Below, piece after piece: positions 6,622-13,851 of a stretch of DNA of 13,851 nt (positions within the stretch are counted from its first letter, which is position 1; every line of letters starts with the position of its first letter). The stretch covers positions 1 to 13,851 of the forward strand of contig JAUVIB010000042.1 of the NCBI GenBank assembly GCA_030592985.1, given 5' to 3'. The translations under genes were made by a program, and so were the position numbers. The DNA is from Calditrichaceae bacterium (GTDB lineage Bacteria; Calditrichota; Calditrichia; Calditrichales; Calditrichaceae). The notes under the pieces are model-generated. The model ran no database searches. It saw only the letters and a program-made list of their open reading frames with translations, and was not told the DNA's origin.

Positions 6622-7545
6622 ATGCAGAAGTATTTATCTATGTTTTTAGTGATGTTGTTTTTAGCTTTCATGGGTTGCAGCAGTACAACCGAAGAAGAAA
6701 AGGTTGATGAGTTTGATGTTCTCGTTAAATATCTCGAGAATGGTGATGCGGATTATGAGGGCTGGGTAAACACGATGAGCGGCTGGATCGTTAATTTAGG
6801 TGATATCAATACCGGCGATTATTATGTGATGGACTTTCGTAATCTAGATGACTATAACAAAATGCACATTGACGGTGCCGTATTAACAACTATGTCCAAT
6901 ATGTTTGAGAAAGCAGCTTCAACATCAGACCCGATTCTTTGTGTCTGCTATAGTGGTCAATCAGCTGCGTATGCACACATGCTTTTAAGAATGAAAAAAT
7001 ATGATGCTTATAGTTTGAAATTTGGTATGAGTATTTATGATGTTTCATTAGACAAATGGACAGGCGCTTGTTCTAACGCTTATGCCGGTGATTTTGTAAA
7101 AACGGTCTCTCCTGATCTGCCTGAATTTAGTTATCCGACTTTGAGCACCGGGAAAAAAGAAGCTGCTGCTATCATGGATGATCGCATTGATGCTGCTGTT
7201 TCTGCTTGGGCTGGTGGTATGCTTGTACTGGCCAGTGCTGTTGTCCCCAATGCATCCAATTTTAATATTATGAATTATTGGAGTGATGCTGACTATACAG
7301 GCATCGGTCATATAGATGGCTCTTTTCAAATGTCACCAAACACACTTAAAACAACAGGAAATTTAAAATCGTTTGATCCTGCAGGGGATAATCTTCTTTA
7401 CTGTTGGACAGGACAAACTGCAGCAGCATCAATTGCTTATCTAAAAGTACTTGGTTATGATGTAAAATCAATTAAGTTCGGTAACAATGCCATGATATAT
7501 GACGAATTACCAAGTCATAAATGGCCAAAACCATATTCAAAATAA
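6622..7545 (+). CDS. extH: tandem-rhodanese lipoprotein (ExtH-like)
   Basis: This 307-residue protein starts at an ATG preceded by AAAGGGA. The leader ends at FMGC (Cys19), so it is a lipoprotein. Two rhodanese domains follow. The first has HIDGA (82-86) and the active loop CYSGQS with Cys109; the second has GHIDGS (229-234) and CWTGQT with Cys261. Both catalytic cysteines are kept, so both domains may be active, unlike many two-domain rhodaneses in which one is inert. Rhodaneses carry persulfide sulfur, or selenium, on this Cys. It lies between the lipoprotein cytochrome and the porin, matching the rhodanese-like ExtH of the Geobacter ext locus, which has been tied to metal and selenite/tellurite reduction. 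Its exact substrate is unknown. Confidence 0.8.
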   Translation: MQKYLSMFLVMLFLAFMGCSSTTEEEKVDEFDVLVKYLENGDADYEGWVNTMSGWIVNLGDINTGDYYVMDFRNLDDYNKMHIDGAVLTTMSNMFEKAASTSDPILCVCYSGQSAAYAHMLLRMKKYDAYSLKFGMSIYDVSLDKWTGACSNAYAGDFVKTVSPDLPEFSYPTLSTGKKEAAAIMDDRIDAAVSAWAGGMLVLASAVVPNASNFNIMNYWSDADYTGIGHIDGSFQMSPNTLKTTGNLKSFDPAGDNLLYCWTGQTAAASIAYLKVLGYDVKSIKFGNNAMIYDELPSHKWPKPYSK

Positions 7546-7562
7546 ACACCAATTAAATCTTC

Positions 7563-7590
7563 AGGGGAGAGTAAATTCTCCCCTTTCTTT
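7563..7590 (+). terminator. hairpin with T-rich tail between extH and extI
   Basis: AGGGGAGA (7563-7570) pairs with TCTCCCCT (7577-7584) across a six-base loop, and the last pair runs into TTTCTTT. This looks like an intrinsic terminator of moderate strength inside the operon. No clear promoter follows it, so it more likely lowers expression of the downstream genes, or protects the extKL-extH mRNA end, than ends the operon. Confidence 0.6.
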
Positions 7591-7614
7591 AAATCCAACG
7601 AATGGATAAAAAAG

Positions 7615-8823
7615 ATGAAAAAGATATTATTATTACTTTTATGTGTCGCTTCAACAGCACTATCCGGAAATATTAAAGGAAGTTTTTCCACCGGTGTGTT
7701 TATGGGTACACCCTTTTGGAACAGTGAAAGCTATCAGCTCTATGGATTAAAGAGCAGCGATACAACGACTGTTCTTAGGAATGATACATACGCGAGAAGT
7801 GTGAATCAGCTCCGGCTAAAAGGTGATTTTTCGGATAAAATGTTTGAATACAATTTAAACATTCTGCGCAGTGACGGCTTTCAGAGTGAAAACCATATTT
7901 CCAATACGAAAATTTATGAAGTTTATTTTAAATTCAATTATAGTCGTGGTTTTGTGCAAGCCGGACGCTTATTTGCATTCAGCCGCTGGATAATGGGATC
8001 TATAGACGGTGGCGCGGCCTCTTATGCCTTGTCTAAAAATATTACCGTAAATGCATTGGGCGGTATGAATGTTAAATATGGAAAACTCTATGACAGTGAT
8101 TACGCCCAGGCTTTAGGGTATGCTGATGTTGCTTTCAAAATGGATCGTTTTCTATTTAAGGTAAAAGGATTATATACAGAAAATGTATCTAAAGCTGGCG
8201 TTGATTTTCGGGGTAAACTCTGGAACATAGGAATCAGCGGGAATTATGGCTATGATATCACTAATAGTCAAATAGCAGATGGCGGCCTGAATTTAATATA
8301 TTCTCCTTCTTCCAAATGGACATTAAGCGGAAATTATCGTCTTATGCGCACAGATATGTGGGAGTGGACTGATTTCAATTTTAAGGGAAGTTTGATTGAA
8401 AGAGTTTTGGCCGGTGTTCGCTATAAAATGTTTAGTAATTACTATCTTGATTTCAGGCAAATGGCTTCAATGACAATAAAAAGAATTGAATATTTATCGT
8501 TGGTAAATATAACGGGAAAATACTTCAATGTCGGTTTCAACTATCTGATCGGAGAATCCGGTAAAAAGCGTATTGGTATTAATCTTGGCGGAAAGTATAC
8601 CATGAATAATGGATTATATCTCGCCGCCGGTGTTTCGCCTGTCAGTTATCAATATAACGATTATTATGAAAGTTTGCAGACAACCGCCTATTATTTCCGC
8701 GCAGCATATAAAATTTTAAAACCATTACAAGTCAGCCTTAACTTTAATTATTATCAGAATAATAAGGTGTTAGTTGATAATATGCGTGGCGGCTTACAAT
8801 TACGTTACAATTTCGGGAGTTGA
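7615..8823 (+). CDS. extI: outer-membrane beta-barrel porin (ExtI-like)
   Basis: This 402-residue protein has a signal peptide (MKKILLLLLCVASTALSG) and then a long run of short amphipathic strands with alternating polar and apolar residues, rich in Tyr, Gly, Asn and Ser, as in YYLDFRQMASMTIKR and YFNVGFNYLIGESG. No heme motif or membrane helix is present. This is the composition of an outer-membrane barrel; the end LQLRYNF-GS nearly meets the C-terminal aromatic rule. Between a rhodanese lipoprotein and multiheme cytochromes, it fits the porin of a porin-cytochrome conduit, and ExtI is the porin of the Geobacter ext locus. It could hold the cytochromes in the membrane or admit an oxyanion substrate. 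The ATG has only a weak upstream ribosome site. It ends in tandem TGA TAA, six bases before the next ATG. Confidence 0.75.
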   Translation: MKKILLLLLCVASTALSGNIKGSFSTGVFMGTPFWNSESYQLYGLKSSDTTTVLRNDTYARSVNQLRLKGDFSDKMFEYNLNILRSDGFQSENHISNTKIYEVYFKFNYSRGFVQAGRLFAFSRWIMGSIDGGAASYALSKNITVNALGGMNVKYGKLYDSDYAQALGYADVAFKMDRFLFKVKGLYTENVSKAGVDFRGKLWNIGISGNYGYDITNSQIADGGLNLIYSPSSKWTLSGNYRLMRTDMWEWTDFNFKGSLIERVLAGVRYKMFSNYYLDFRQMASMTIKRIEYLSLVNITGKYFNVGFNYLIGESGKKRIGINLGGKYTMNNGLYLAAGVSPVSYQYNDYYESLQTTAYYFRAAYKILKPLQVSLNFNYYQNNKVLVDNMRGGLQLRYNFGS

Positions 8824-8828
8824 TAAAT

Positions 8829-9704
8829 ATGAAAAAACTGAATTTTATCGGCGTACTAATTATTATTTCCGGGATTGTTTTTGCCGGACAATTACAATGG
8901 AATTCCGATTTGACTTTCTCTCATAAATATCATATCGAAGAAGAGGGTGTTGAATGTACGGAATGTCACACAGCGGTTGAAGAAAGTAAATTAGGCGCTG
9001 ATGACCTGTTGCCTACAATGTCAACTTGTTTTGACTGCCATGAGGATGAAGAAGATAATTGCACTTTCTGTCATGAGAATACTAAAAATAAACGTATCAT
9101 TCTTCCCCGTGTTACGGATTATAATCCCAAGTTTAATCATATAAAACATGCGGATGAAGGAATTTCATGTATTAAATGTCATGAAGGTATAAATAATAAA
9201 GAATCTGCTGCCGGAAGTGTGCATTTACCCATGATGTCCGACTGCATGGAATGTCACGAAACGCCGGAAACCATTGCCGGATGTTATAAATGTCATACGA
9301 CAAATGAATCGTTAACACCGGATAATCATGCCCACTCATGGAAGAGTCAGCATGGTATGGAAAGTGAAACAGGGGATCAAAATTGTACTTCCTGTCATAC
9401 AAAATCGTATTGTGTCGATTGTCATCAAGGCGCTAATCTTTTTAATGAAAGTCATGCTCCGGAATTTATTGCCACTCATTCTATCAGTTTTTCTGTTCGT
9501 GAAAGTGATTGCCAAAGCTGTCATCAAGGGTTAGATAATTGCAGGGAATGTCATACTCAGGTGAACTATGTTATTCCTGTTGATCATCTTATGCCAACGT
9601 GGAAGGGGACACTCCATTCAGAGGAAGCCCGTGCAGATTTTGATAGATGTACAGTATGCCATACACCCGGGGAAGCTACATGCGCATCATGTCATAATTT
9701 ATAA
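8829..9704 (+). CDS. periplasmic dodecaheme cytochrome c (ExtM-like)
   Basis: I set the start at the ATG at 8829, nine bases after GGGAG, not at an earlier in-frame TTG. The 291-residue product has a signal peptide cleaved after FA (residue 19) and no lipobox or membrane helix, so it should be soluble in the periplasm. Twelve CXXCH sites are present: CTECH (43), CFDCH, CTFCH, CIKCH, CMECH, CYKCH, CTSCH, CVDCH, CQSCH, CRECH, CTVCH and CASCH (285). That is one heme per 23 mature residues, with many extra His available as distal ligands. The first half resembles cytochrome c7/class III folds. It lies five bases behind the porin gene and most likely shuttles electrons to the outer-membrane conduit. 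In Geobacter the c-type cytochrome after ExtKL is named ExtM, but I cannot confirm orthology. Confidence 0.8.
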   Translation: MKKLNFIGVLIIISGIVFAGQLQWNSDLTFSHKYHIEEEGVECTECHTAVEESKLGADDLLPTMSTCFDCHEDEEDNCTFCHENTKNKRIILPRVTDYNPKFNHIKHADEGISCIKCHEGINNKESAAGSVHLPMMSDCMECHETPETIAGCYKCHTTNESLTPDNHAHSWKSQHGMESETGDQNCTSCHTKSYCVDCHQGANLFNESHAPEFIATHSISFSVRESDCQSCHQGLDNCRECHTQVNYVIPVDHLMPTWKGTLHSEEARADFDRCTVCHTPGEATCASCHNL

Positions 9705-9743
9705 ATTCATTATTGTTTTAAAGAAATGGTGATTCGTTAAAAT

Positions 9744-9782
9744 AAAAATCCGGAATCTGGTAAAAGATTCCGGATTTTTTTT
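9744..9782 (+). terminator. intrinsic terminator of the extKL-cytochrome operon
   Basis: A 15-base stem, 9744-9758 (AAAAATCCGGAATCT) with its complement at 9765-9779, closes a GGTAAA loop and runs into a stretch of eight T. This is a strong rho-independent terminator 40 bases after the last operon gene. It separates that gene from the next cytochrome, which therefore needs its own promoter or read-through. Confidence 0.85.
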
Positions 9783-9854
9783 AGATTTTAGTTGTTTCAT
9801 TTATTATTAGTGATTATCTTTTCTCTTATTATTAATAAAATAAAGGAGATTCTA

Positions 9855-11786
9855 TTGGGAATTAAAACGAAAATACTTATTTTAGGATTGTTGTCTTCTT
9901 TTGCATTGGCTCAAAACAATGAAGATTGTATGGATTGCCACGGTGAAACCGACCTGTCAATGATACGGGGTGATTCAACGGAAGTCTCTTTATTTGTTGT
10001 TGAAAATCATTTAAGCAATTCCATACATGAAGATATGGAATGTATTGATTGTCATGTTGTACCGGCCGAGCATTTAGATGAAGATTTTGATGAACCAATT
10101 GAAAAAGTAAATTGTGCGGATTGTCATGAAGATCAAGAAGAAGAATATAAAAACAGTATTCATGCTCTGCAGGATGGGTTTGAGGGATTGCATACAGCAC
10201 AATGTTCAGATTGCCATGGAATCCATAATATTTTGAGCGCTGATGATACAGCCTCCACGATCTATCCTACAAATCTTGCCACAACCTGTGGTGAGTGCCA
10301 TAGCAGACCGGAAGTAATGAAAAGAATTGGTTTTAGAAGAGGTATGGATCCTATCGCATCCTATCGTAATAGCATACACGGAAAAGCGTTAGCCGAAGAT
10401 CCTGAAGGGGATGCGCCCACTTGCACGGAATGCCATGGCAGCCATGATATTCTAGCTGTGATGGATGGCAAGGCTAAATTAAATAAACATAATATTTCCA
10501 ATACTTGTGGTGAATGCCATGGGGATGAGCAAGCCGAATATGAAAAGAGTATTCACTGGGCTTCAATTGAACGCGGACATTATGAATCCCCTACCTGCAC
10601 TAATTGCCATGGTGAGCATAATATTCAAACATCATCAGATTCCGAGACAGTAACGAACCGGCTTTTGCAAGCAACCAATCTTTGTGCAAGCTGCCACTCA
10701 AATTCAACAATGATGGAAAATTTTGGTCTGGACCCAAAGAGATTTGATTCCTATATGAAAAGTTATCATGGCTTAGCAGTTCTCAAAAGTGATCCAAATG
10801 CCGCAACCTGCACCAGTTGTCATGAAACACATACTATTCTTTCAAAATTAGATGATGAATGTAGTGTAAATGATGCTAACCTTGTAGAAACCTGTTCAAA
10901 ATGTCATAAGAACGTAACACCAAAGTTTGCCAAAATCGACGTCCATCCCATCAATATGCATTCACGAAATCCCATAGCGTATATGTTTAAAAATGTTTAC
11001 CTGTGGATGATCATACTTGTAATTGGCGGTATGTTCATACATAATGTCATTATTGTTATTTATTTTGTACGTAAAAAAAGAAAAGAGGAAAAAAACGGAC
11101 GTATGGTGCAGCGGTTTCAGCCGTTTGAGGTCTACCAACATGTGTTAATGGCGACCAGTTTTACCACTTTGGCAATTACCGGTTTTGCCTTAAAATTTCC
11201 GGAAGCCGGTTGGGTACAACTATTACATGATATCGGTATGACAGAAGTTATCAGAGGAACCATTCACCGGACTGCCGCAGTCATTATGGGTAGTATTTCG
11301 ATTATACAACTTTTTTATCTATTGTTTACTAAGAATGGTCATCTGGATATTAAAGCGCTGACGCCAACAATGGATGATATAACCGCGTTATTTCAAAATA
11401 TAAAATTCCATCTAAATTTAAGTAATAAAAGACCGCCGCAGGGACGATTCGATTATGCTGAAAAAGCAGAATATTTGGCGCTAATTTGGGGCGTTATTGT
11501 AATGGGAGCAACCGGACTTGTTCTATGGTTCCCTGAATTCTTTATGCAATTCTTTCCCACATGGGTTTTTGAAACATCTCAGGTGGTTCATTATTACGAA
11601 GCATGGCTTGCAACTTTGGCAATTCTAATTTGGCACTGGTTCTTTGTGATATATCACCCGGAACTATATCCTATTAACCTAACTTTTCTTGATGGTAAAA
11701 CGACGGAAGAGAACCTTAAACACCATCATCCTCTTGAATACAAAGAACGGCAAAAGACGCAAATAGAAAACGAGGAAAAAAATTAA
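9855..11786 (+). CDS. inner-membrane multiheme cytochrome c / cytochrome b fusion (CbcL-like)
   Basis: This 643-residue protein starts at a TTG: AAAGGAG lies six bases upstream and the result is a clean signal peptide (MGIKTKILILGLLSSFALA). An earlier in-frame TTG at 9792 would put 21 residues before it. The periplasmic part (25-351) holds eleven CXXCH sites, from CMDCH to CSKCH. About five membrane helices follow (near 381-405, 429-446, 471-491, 542-563, 584-604). His429, His471, His579, His594 and His601 in or beside them are candidate heme b ligands, as in cytochrome b561/HydC-FdnI domains. CbcL of Geobacter has this same layout, a multiheme c domain followed by a di-heme b domain, and oxidises menaquinol during low-potential metal respiration. 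It would feed the porin-cytochrome system upstream. CbcL was described with nine c hemes, so eleven is a difference. Confidence 0.8.
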   Translation: MGIKTKILILGLLSSFALAQNNEDCMDCHGETDLSMIRGDSTEVSLFVVENHLSNSIHEDMECIDCHVVPAEHLDEDFDEPIEKVNCADCHEDQEEEYKNSIHALQDGFEGLHTAQCSDCHGIHNILSADDTASTIYPTNLATTCGECHSRPEVMKRIGFRRGMDPIASYRNSIHGKALAEDPEGDAPTCTECHGSHDILAVMDGKAKLNKHNISNTCGECHGDEQAEYEKSIHWASIERGHYESPTCTNCHGEHNIQTSSDSETVTNRLLQATNLCASCHSNSTMMENFGLDPKRFDSYMKSYHGLAVLKSDPNAATCTSCHETHTILSKLDDECSVNDANLVETCSKCHKNVTPKFAKIDVHPINMHSRNPIAYMFKNVYLWMIILVIGGMFIHNVIIVIYFVRKKRKEEKNGRMVQRFQPFEVYQHVLMATSFTTLAITGFALKFPEAGWVQLLHDIGMTEVIRGTIHRTAAVIMGSISIIQLFYLLFTKNGHLDIKALTPTMDDITALFQNIKFHLNLSNKRPPQGRFDYAEKAEYLALIWGVIVMGATGLVLWFPEFFMQFFPTWVFETSQVVHYYEAWLATLAILIWHWFFVIYHPELYPINLTFLDGKTTEENLKHHHPLEYKERQKTQIENEEKN

Positions 11787-11788
11787 CT

Positions 11789-11818
11789 AAAAAAGGCGGT
11801 ATTAATACCGCCTTTTTT
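11789..11818 (+). terminator. intrinsic terminator after the b/c cytochrome
   Basis: GGCGGTA-TTAA-TACCGCC flanked by six A on the left and six T on the right forms a near-perfect palindrome two bases after the stop codon. It is symmetric and would also act on the opposite strand. Confidence 0.85.
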
Positions 11819-11840
11819 ATTATGTATTATTAACATCTAA

Positions 11841-12038
11841 ATTGAGCGATTGTTTATTGATTATATAGAAAACGATGGTAATAAATAAGCTCCCTGAGAC
11901 GTGCACTGAGCTTGCCGAAGTGTTGTCGAAGGGGTGACGGGGCTTCGACAAGCTCAGCCACCTTAAAGTTTTCCATCTCACCAAATTGGTTTTAATAATT
12001 TATTGTAATTACAATACTTATAACAAAAATCGCTCAAT
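11841..12038. repeat. nested palindromic element, second MITE-like repeat
   Basis: An 11-base perfect inverted repeat, ATTGAGCGATT at 11841-11851 and its complement at 12028-12038, encloses a second inverted pair: TGAGCTTGCCGAAG at 11907-11920 and CTTCGACAAGCTCA at 11943-11956 (one mismatch). GAGCTTGTCGAAG/CTTCGACAAGCTC is a dispersed palindrome I know from many bacterial genomes. It occupies nearly all of the gap between the two convergent genes and encodes nothing. The plan matches the element at 4866-5046, although the sequences are unrelated. Confidence 0.55.
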
Positions 12039-12051
12039 ATAGATAATCTTT

Positions 12052-12795
12052 TTATCTACTTCGCAGCTTAGATAATAAACGTAAGATTTCGATATAGAGC
12101 CAAATTAAAGTAACCATTAAACCAAAAGCTCCGTACCACTCGACAAATTTTGGAGATCCGGCTCTTGTAGCATTTTCGATAAAATCGAAATCAAGAATAA
12201 GGTTTAAAGCTGCAATAACCACTACAACCAGGCTAAAGCCGATTCCCATTAATCCTGAACCGAAAATGGAAAGATTCCCCATACCGAATAAACTGAGGAC
12301 AAAACTAACAAGATAAATAACAAAAATTCCACCGGTCGCTGCAATTACACCTCGTTTAAACTTATCGGTTGCACGTATTTTTCCCGATTGATAGGCCATT
12401 AAGAGTGAAAACATTACACCAAAAGTTAAGGCGACCGCTTGTAAAGCGATTCCCGGATATTTCATTTCCAGCATAGCAGAAATTCCACCCAAAACAAGTC
12501 CTTCGAGGAGGGCGTAAATAGGTGCGGTTATGGGTGACCATTCTTTTTTAAAAATGGTTATCATAGCAAAAATGAGACCCCCGATGGCGCCAAGAATAAA
12601 TAAAGGCATAATTGAGGACGAATCCTGAGAGGTCATAAATTTATCCCAGGTATAATAAAAAGTAATTCCGACTAATCCCAACATTATCAAAGTTTTATTA
12701 ATAGTACCTTGAATCGTCATTACATCACCGGTTATGGTATATTGTTGCATTTGCTGTATGGCTTTATTATTAAATGCTGGATTTGATGATTTCAT
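12052..12795 (-). CDS. Bax inhibitor-1/YccA family membrane protein
   Basis: This 247-residue protein starts at the ATG at 12795, six bases after GGAGGA; an earlier ATG 66 bases upstream has no such site. It has about seven membrane helices. Family landmarks of the BaxI_1 type are clear: APIYALLEGLVLGGISAM, GIALQAVALTFGVMFSLL, YQSGKIRATDKFKRGV, and the C-terminal LILDFDFIENA, FVEWYGAFGLMVTL, WLYIEILRLLSKLR. These proteins are inner-membrane relatives of TMBIM channels; bacterial members are linked to calcium leak or membrane-protein quality control, but most are uncharacterised. It is convergent with the cytochrome gene and divergent from the ABC gene, so it stands alone. No link to electron transfer is evident. 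Confidence 0.9.
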   Translation of the reverse strand: MKSSNPAFNNKAIQQMQQYTITGDVMTIQGTINKTLIMLGLVGITFYYTWDKFMTSQDSSSIMPLFILGAIGGLIFAMITIFKKEWSPITAPIYALLEGLVLGGISAMLEMKYPGIALQAVALTFGVMFSLLMAYQSGKIRATDKFKRGVIAATGGIFVIYLVSFVLSLFGMGNLSIFGSGLMGIGFSLVVVVIAALNLILDFDFIENATRAGSPKFVEWYGAFGLMVTLIWLYIEILRLLSKLRSR

Positions 12796-12859
12796 ATTGT
12801 TTCCTCCGAAAAAGTAAATTTGTTTATTAGATTGGACGCTTTTAAAAGCTAAAAGTTTC

Positions 12860-12898
12860 AATTATAATAAACAATTCTAATTTTGGAATTATAATAAA
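12860..12898 (+). promoter_or_regulatory. AT-rich divergent promoter region with a direct repeat
   Basis: The 12-mer AATTATAATAAA occurs at 12860-12871 and again at 12887-12898, and each copy contains TATAAT. The second copy ends 18 bases before the ABC-gene ATG and could supply its -10 box. No good -35 was found for either copy, so the call rests on the -10 match only. Confidence 0.3.
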
Positions 12899-12916
12899 TT
12901 CTATTTAATTTTACTT

Positions 12917-13600
12917 ATGGAAAATAAAATAATTAAAATTGAAAATATTTCTAAGTTTTTTAATCGCGGTCAACATAATGAGGTAAGGGCTGTTGATGAC
13001 GTCACTTTTTCCATTGAGAGAAATACAATCAATCTTCTAAAGGGTCCATCCGGTTCGGGGAAGACAACGCTTCTATCTATTTTAAGCTGCCTTTCTAAAC
13101 CTACTTCGGGTAATTATATCTGCTTAAACGAAATTGTTAATCGCTGGCCGGAAAAACATTTAACAAGCTTTAGGCAGACTCATATTGGAACAGTTTTTCA
13201 GGAATTTAATTTAATAAGTGATATGACTACCTTATATAATATATGTATTCCTTTGATTTCCCGGAATATACGATTTTCCAAAATTGAGAAAAGAGCCATG
13301 ATTTTAGCTGAAAATCTTAAAATAAAGCATCGTTTGCATTATAAAATAGATACTCTTTCCGGGGGAGAGAAACAACGGGTTGCCATTGCCAGAGCGTTGA
13401 TTAACGATCCGGAGATCCTTTTTGCAGATGAACCAACAGCACATCTTGACAGCAAATTGGCGGGAGAAATAACAGAGATATTTAAAACACTCAAAAAGAT
13501 GGGAAAAACAATAGTAATTGCCAGTCATGACCCCCTGATGGAAGATAAAGGTTTTATTGACCATGTTTTTGCAATGCATGATGGAAAACTGGTAGATTAA
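12917..13600 (+). CDS. ABC transporter ATP-binding protein, MacB/LolD type
   Basis: All nucleotide-binding motifs are present in this 227-residue protein: Walker A GPSGSGKTT (43-51), Q-loop TVFQEFNLI, signature LSGGEKQRVAIARAL (from 147), Walker B ILFADEPTAHLD, and the H-loop IASHDPL. The length and the GTVFQ-FNLI stretch place it in the MacB/LolD/FtsE group, which works with a separate membrane protein to move lipids, lipoproteins or peptides, or to act mechanically. The ATG lacks an obvious ribosome site and the leader is very AT-rich. One base separates its stop from the next ATG, so the next gene is probably its membrane partner or an operon mate. Confidence 0.9.
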   Translation: MENKIIKIENISKFFNRGQHNEVRAVDDVTFSIERNTINLLKGPSGSGKTTLLSILSCLSKPTSGNYICLNEIVNRWPEKHLTSFRQTHIGTVFQEFNLISDMTTLYNICIPLISRNIRFSKIEKRAMILAENLKIKHRLHYKIDTLSGGEKQRVAIARALINDPEILFADEPTAHLDSKLAGEITEIFKTLKKMGKTIVIASHDPLMEDKGFIDHVFAMHDGKLVD

Positions 13601-13601
13601 T

Positions 13602-13851
13602 ATGCTGACAGACCATTGGATTATTGTTCATTTAATTGGACAGGTAAGTACATATATTATATTTTTTATTGCTTTTTTTGTCTCTTTGAATATTTTAGTA
13701 AATTGGAATATTTCCAATTCAACAGAAGGACAATTATTATTAGAGAGAAAAACGTATCTTGTTTCAGTAATACTTCATTTTGTTCTTTCTTTTCAATTCA
13801 TTTTACTCATTCTATTTATCGAGATAATAAATAGCCACCTTCCAGACCTGA
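13602..13851 (+). CDS. membrane protein, N-terminal part (3' truncated by window)
   Basis: The frame opens with ATG one base after the ABC stop (TAATATG) and stays open for 83 codons to the window end. It begins MLTDHWIIVHLIGQVSTYII. Two hydrophobic helices are visible, about residues 7-34 and 55-76, joined by a polar loop with NSTEGQLLLERKTYL. I do not recognise the family. The tight spacing implies translational coupling with the ATPase, so a transporter membrane subunit or accessory protein is likely, though the visible part lacks a typical MacB or FtsX start. A shorter open frame at 13616-13834 overlaps it out of phase and is not a gene. Confidence 0.65.
   Translation, partial: MLTDHWIIVHLIGQVSTYIIFFIAFFVSLNILVNWNISNSTEGQLLLERKTYLVSVILHFVLSFQFILLILFIEIINSHLPDL

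Noticed and set aside
9172..9402. Minus-strand frame inside the dodecaheme gene
   Set aside because: Shadow of repeated CXXCH coding sequence; no start signal or independent features.
13616..13834. Short plus-strand frame after the ABC gene
   Set aside because: Out of phase with the better frame from 13602, which has tight coupling to the ABC stop and membrane-helix content.

Overview
The window looks like a piece of an AT-rich genome from an anaerobic, Gram-negative, respiring bacterium. Outer-membrane lipoproteins, a beta-barrel porin and many CXXCH heme motifs support this. I cannot place it taxonomically; the FCB-type gene neighbourhood (FG-GAP proteins, secreted hypothetical proteins, intergenic palindromes) is only suggestive. 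No rRNA, tRNA or CRISPR was seen.

Layout. (1) 1-1518: end of an FG-GAP/VCBS surface protein and a beta-propeller lipoprotein resembling GH43/GH32 enzymes. (2) 1750-4587, minus strand: an accessory block with a secreted alpha-helical protein, a periplasmic thioredoxin, and a PadR repressor overlapping a HAAS-domain membrane protein. Its gaps share a degenerate repeat reminiscent of integron attC sites. (3) 4588-5150: a long gap with a nested palindromic (MITE-like) element followed by a well-matched sigma-54 promoter. (4) 5151-9704, plus strand: a four-gene porin-cytochrome operon with a terminator behind it. (5) 9855-11786: an 11-heme cytochrome c fused to a cytochrome b membrane domain, with its own terminator. 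(6) 11787-13851: a second palindromic element, a Bax inhibitor-1/YccA protein, an ABC ATPase and the start of its membrane partner.

Core system. Genes 5151-11786 read as a quinol-to-cell-surface electron route. A CbcL-like inner-membrane protein would oxidise quinol, a 12-heme periplasmic cytochrome would carry electrons, and a beta-barrel would hold an outer-membrane conduit ending in a multiheme lipoprotein cytochrome. A lipoprotein with two rhodanese domains completes the set. The combination of rhodanese lipoprotein, porin and cytochromes matches what I recall of the Geobacter ext (extHIJKL..) locus, linked to metal and selenite/tellurite reduction.

The most interesting point is that the lipoprotein cytochrome (5151-6584) is interrupted by an in-frame TGA at 5340-5342. 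The hairpin just after it has the spacing, stem and G-starting loop expected of a bacterial SECIS element. The segment after the TGA carries ten heme motifs but has no signal peptide and no ribosome binding site. I therefore read the gene as a probable selenoprotein, ExtKL, with selenocysteine in a Gly/Asp-rich linker. A nonsense mutation of a Gly codon (GGA to TGA) is the main alternative.
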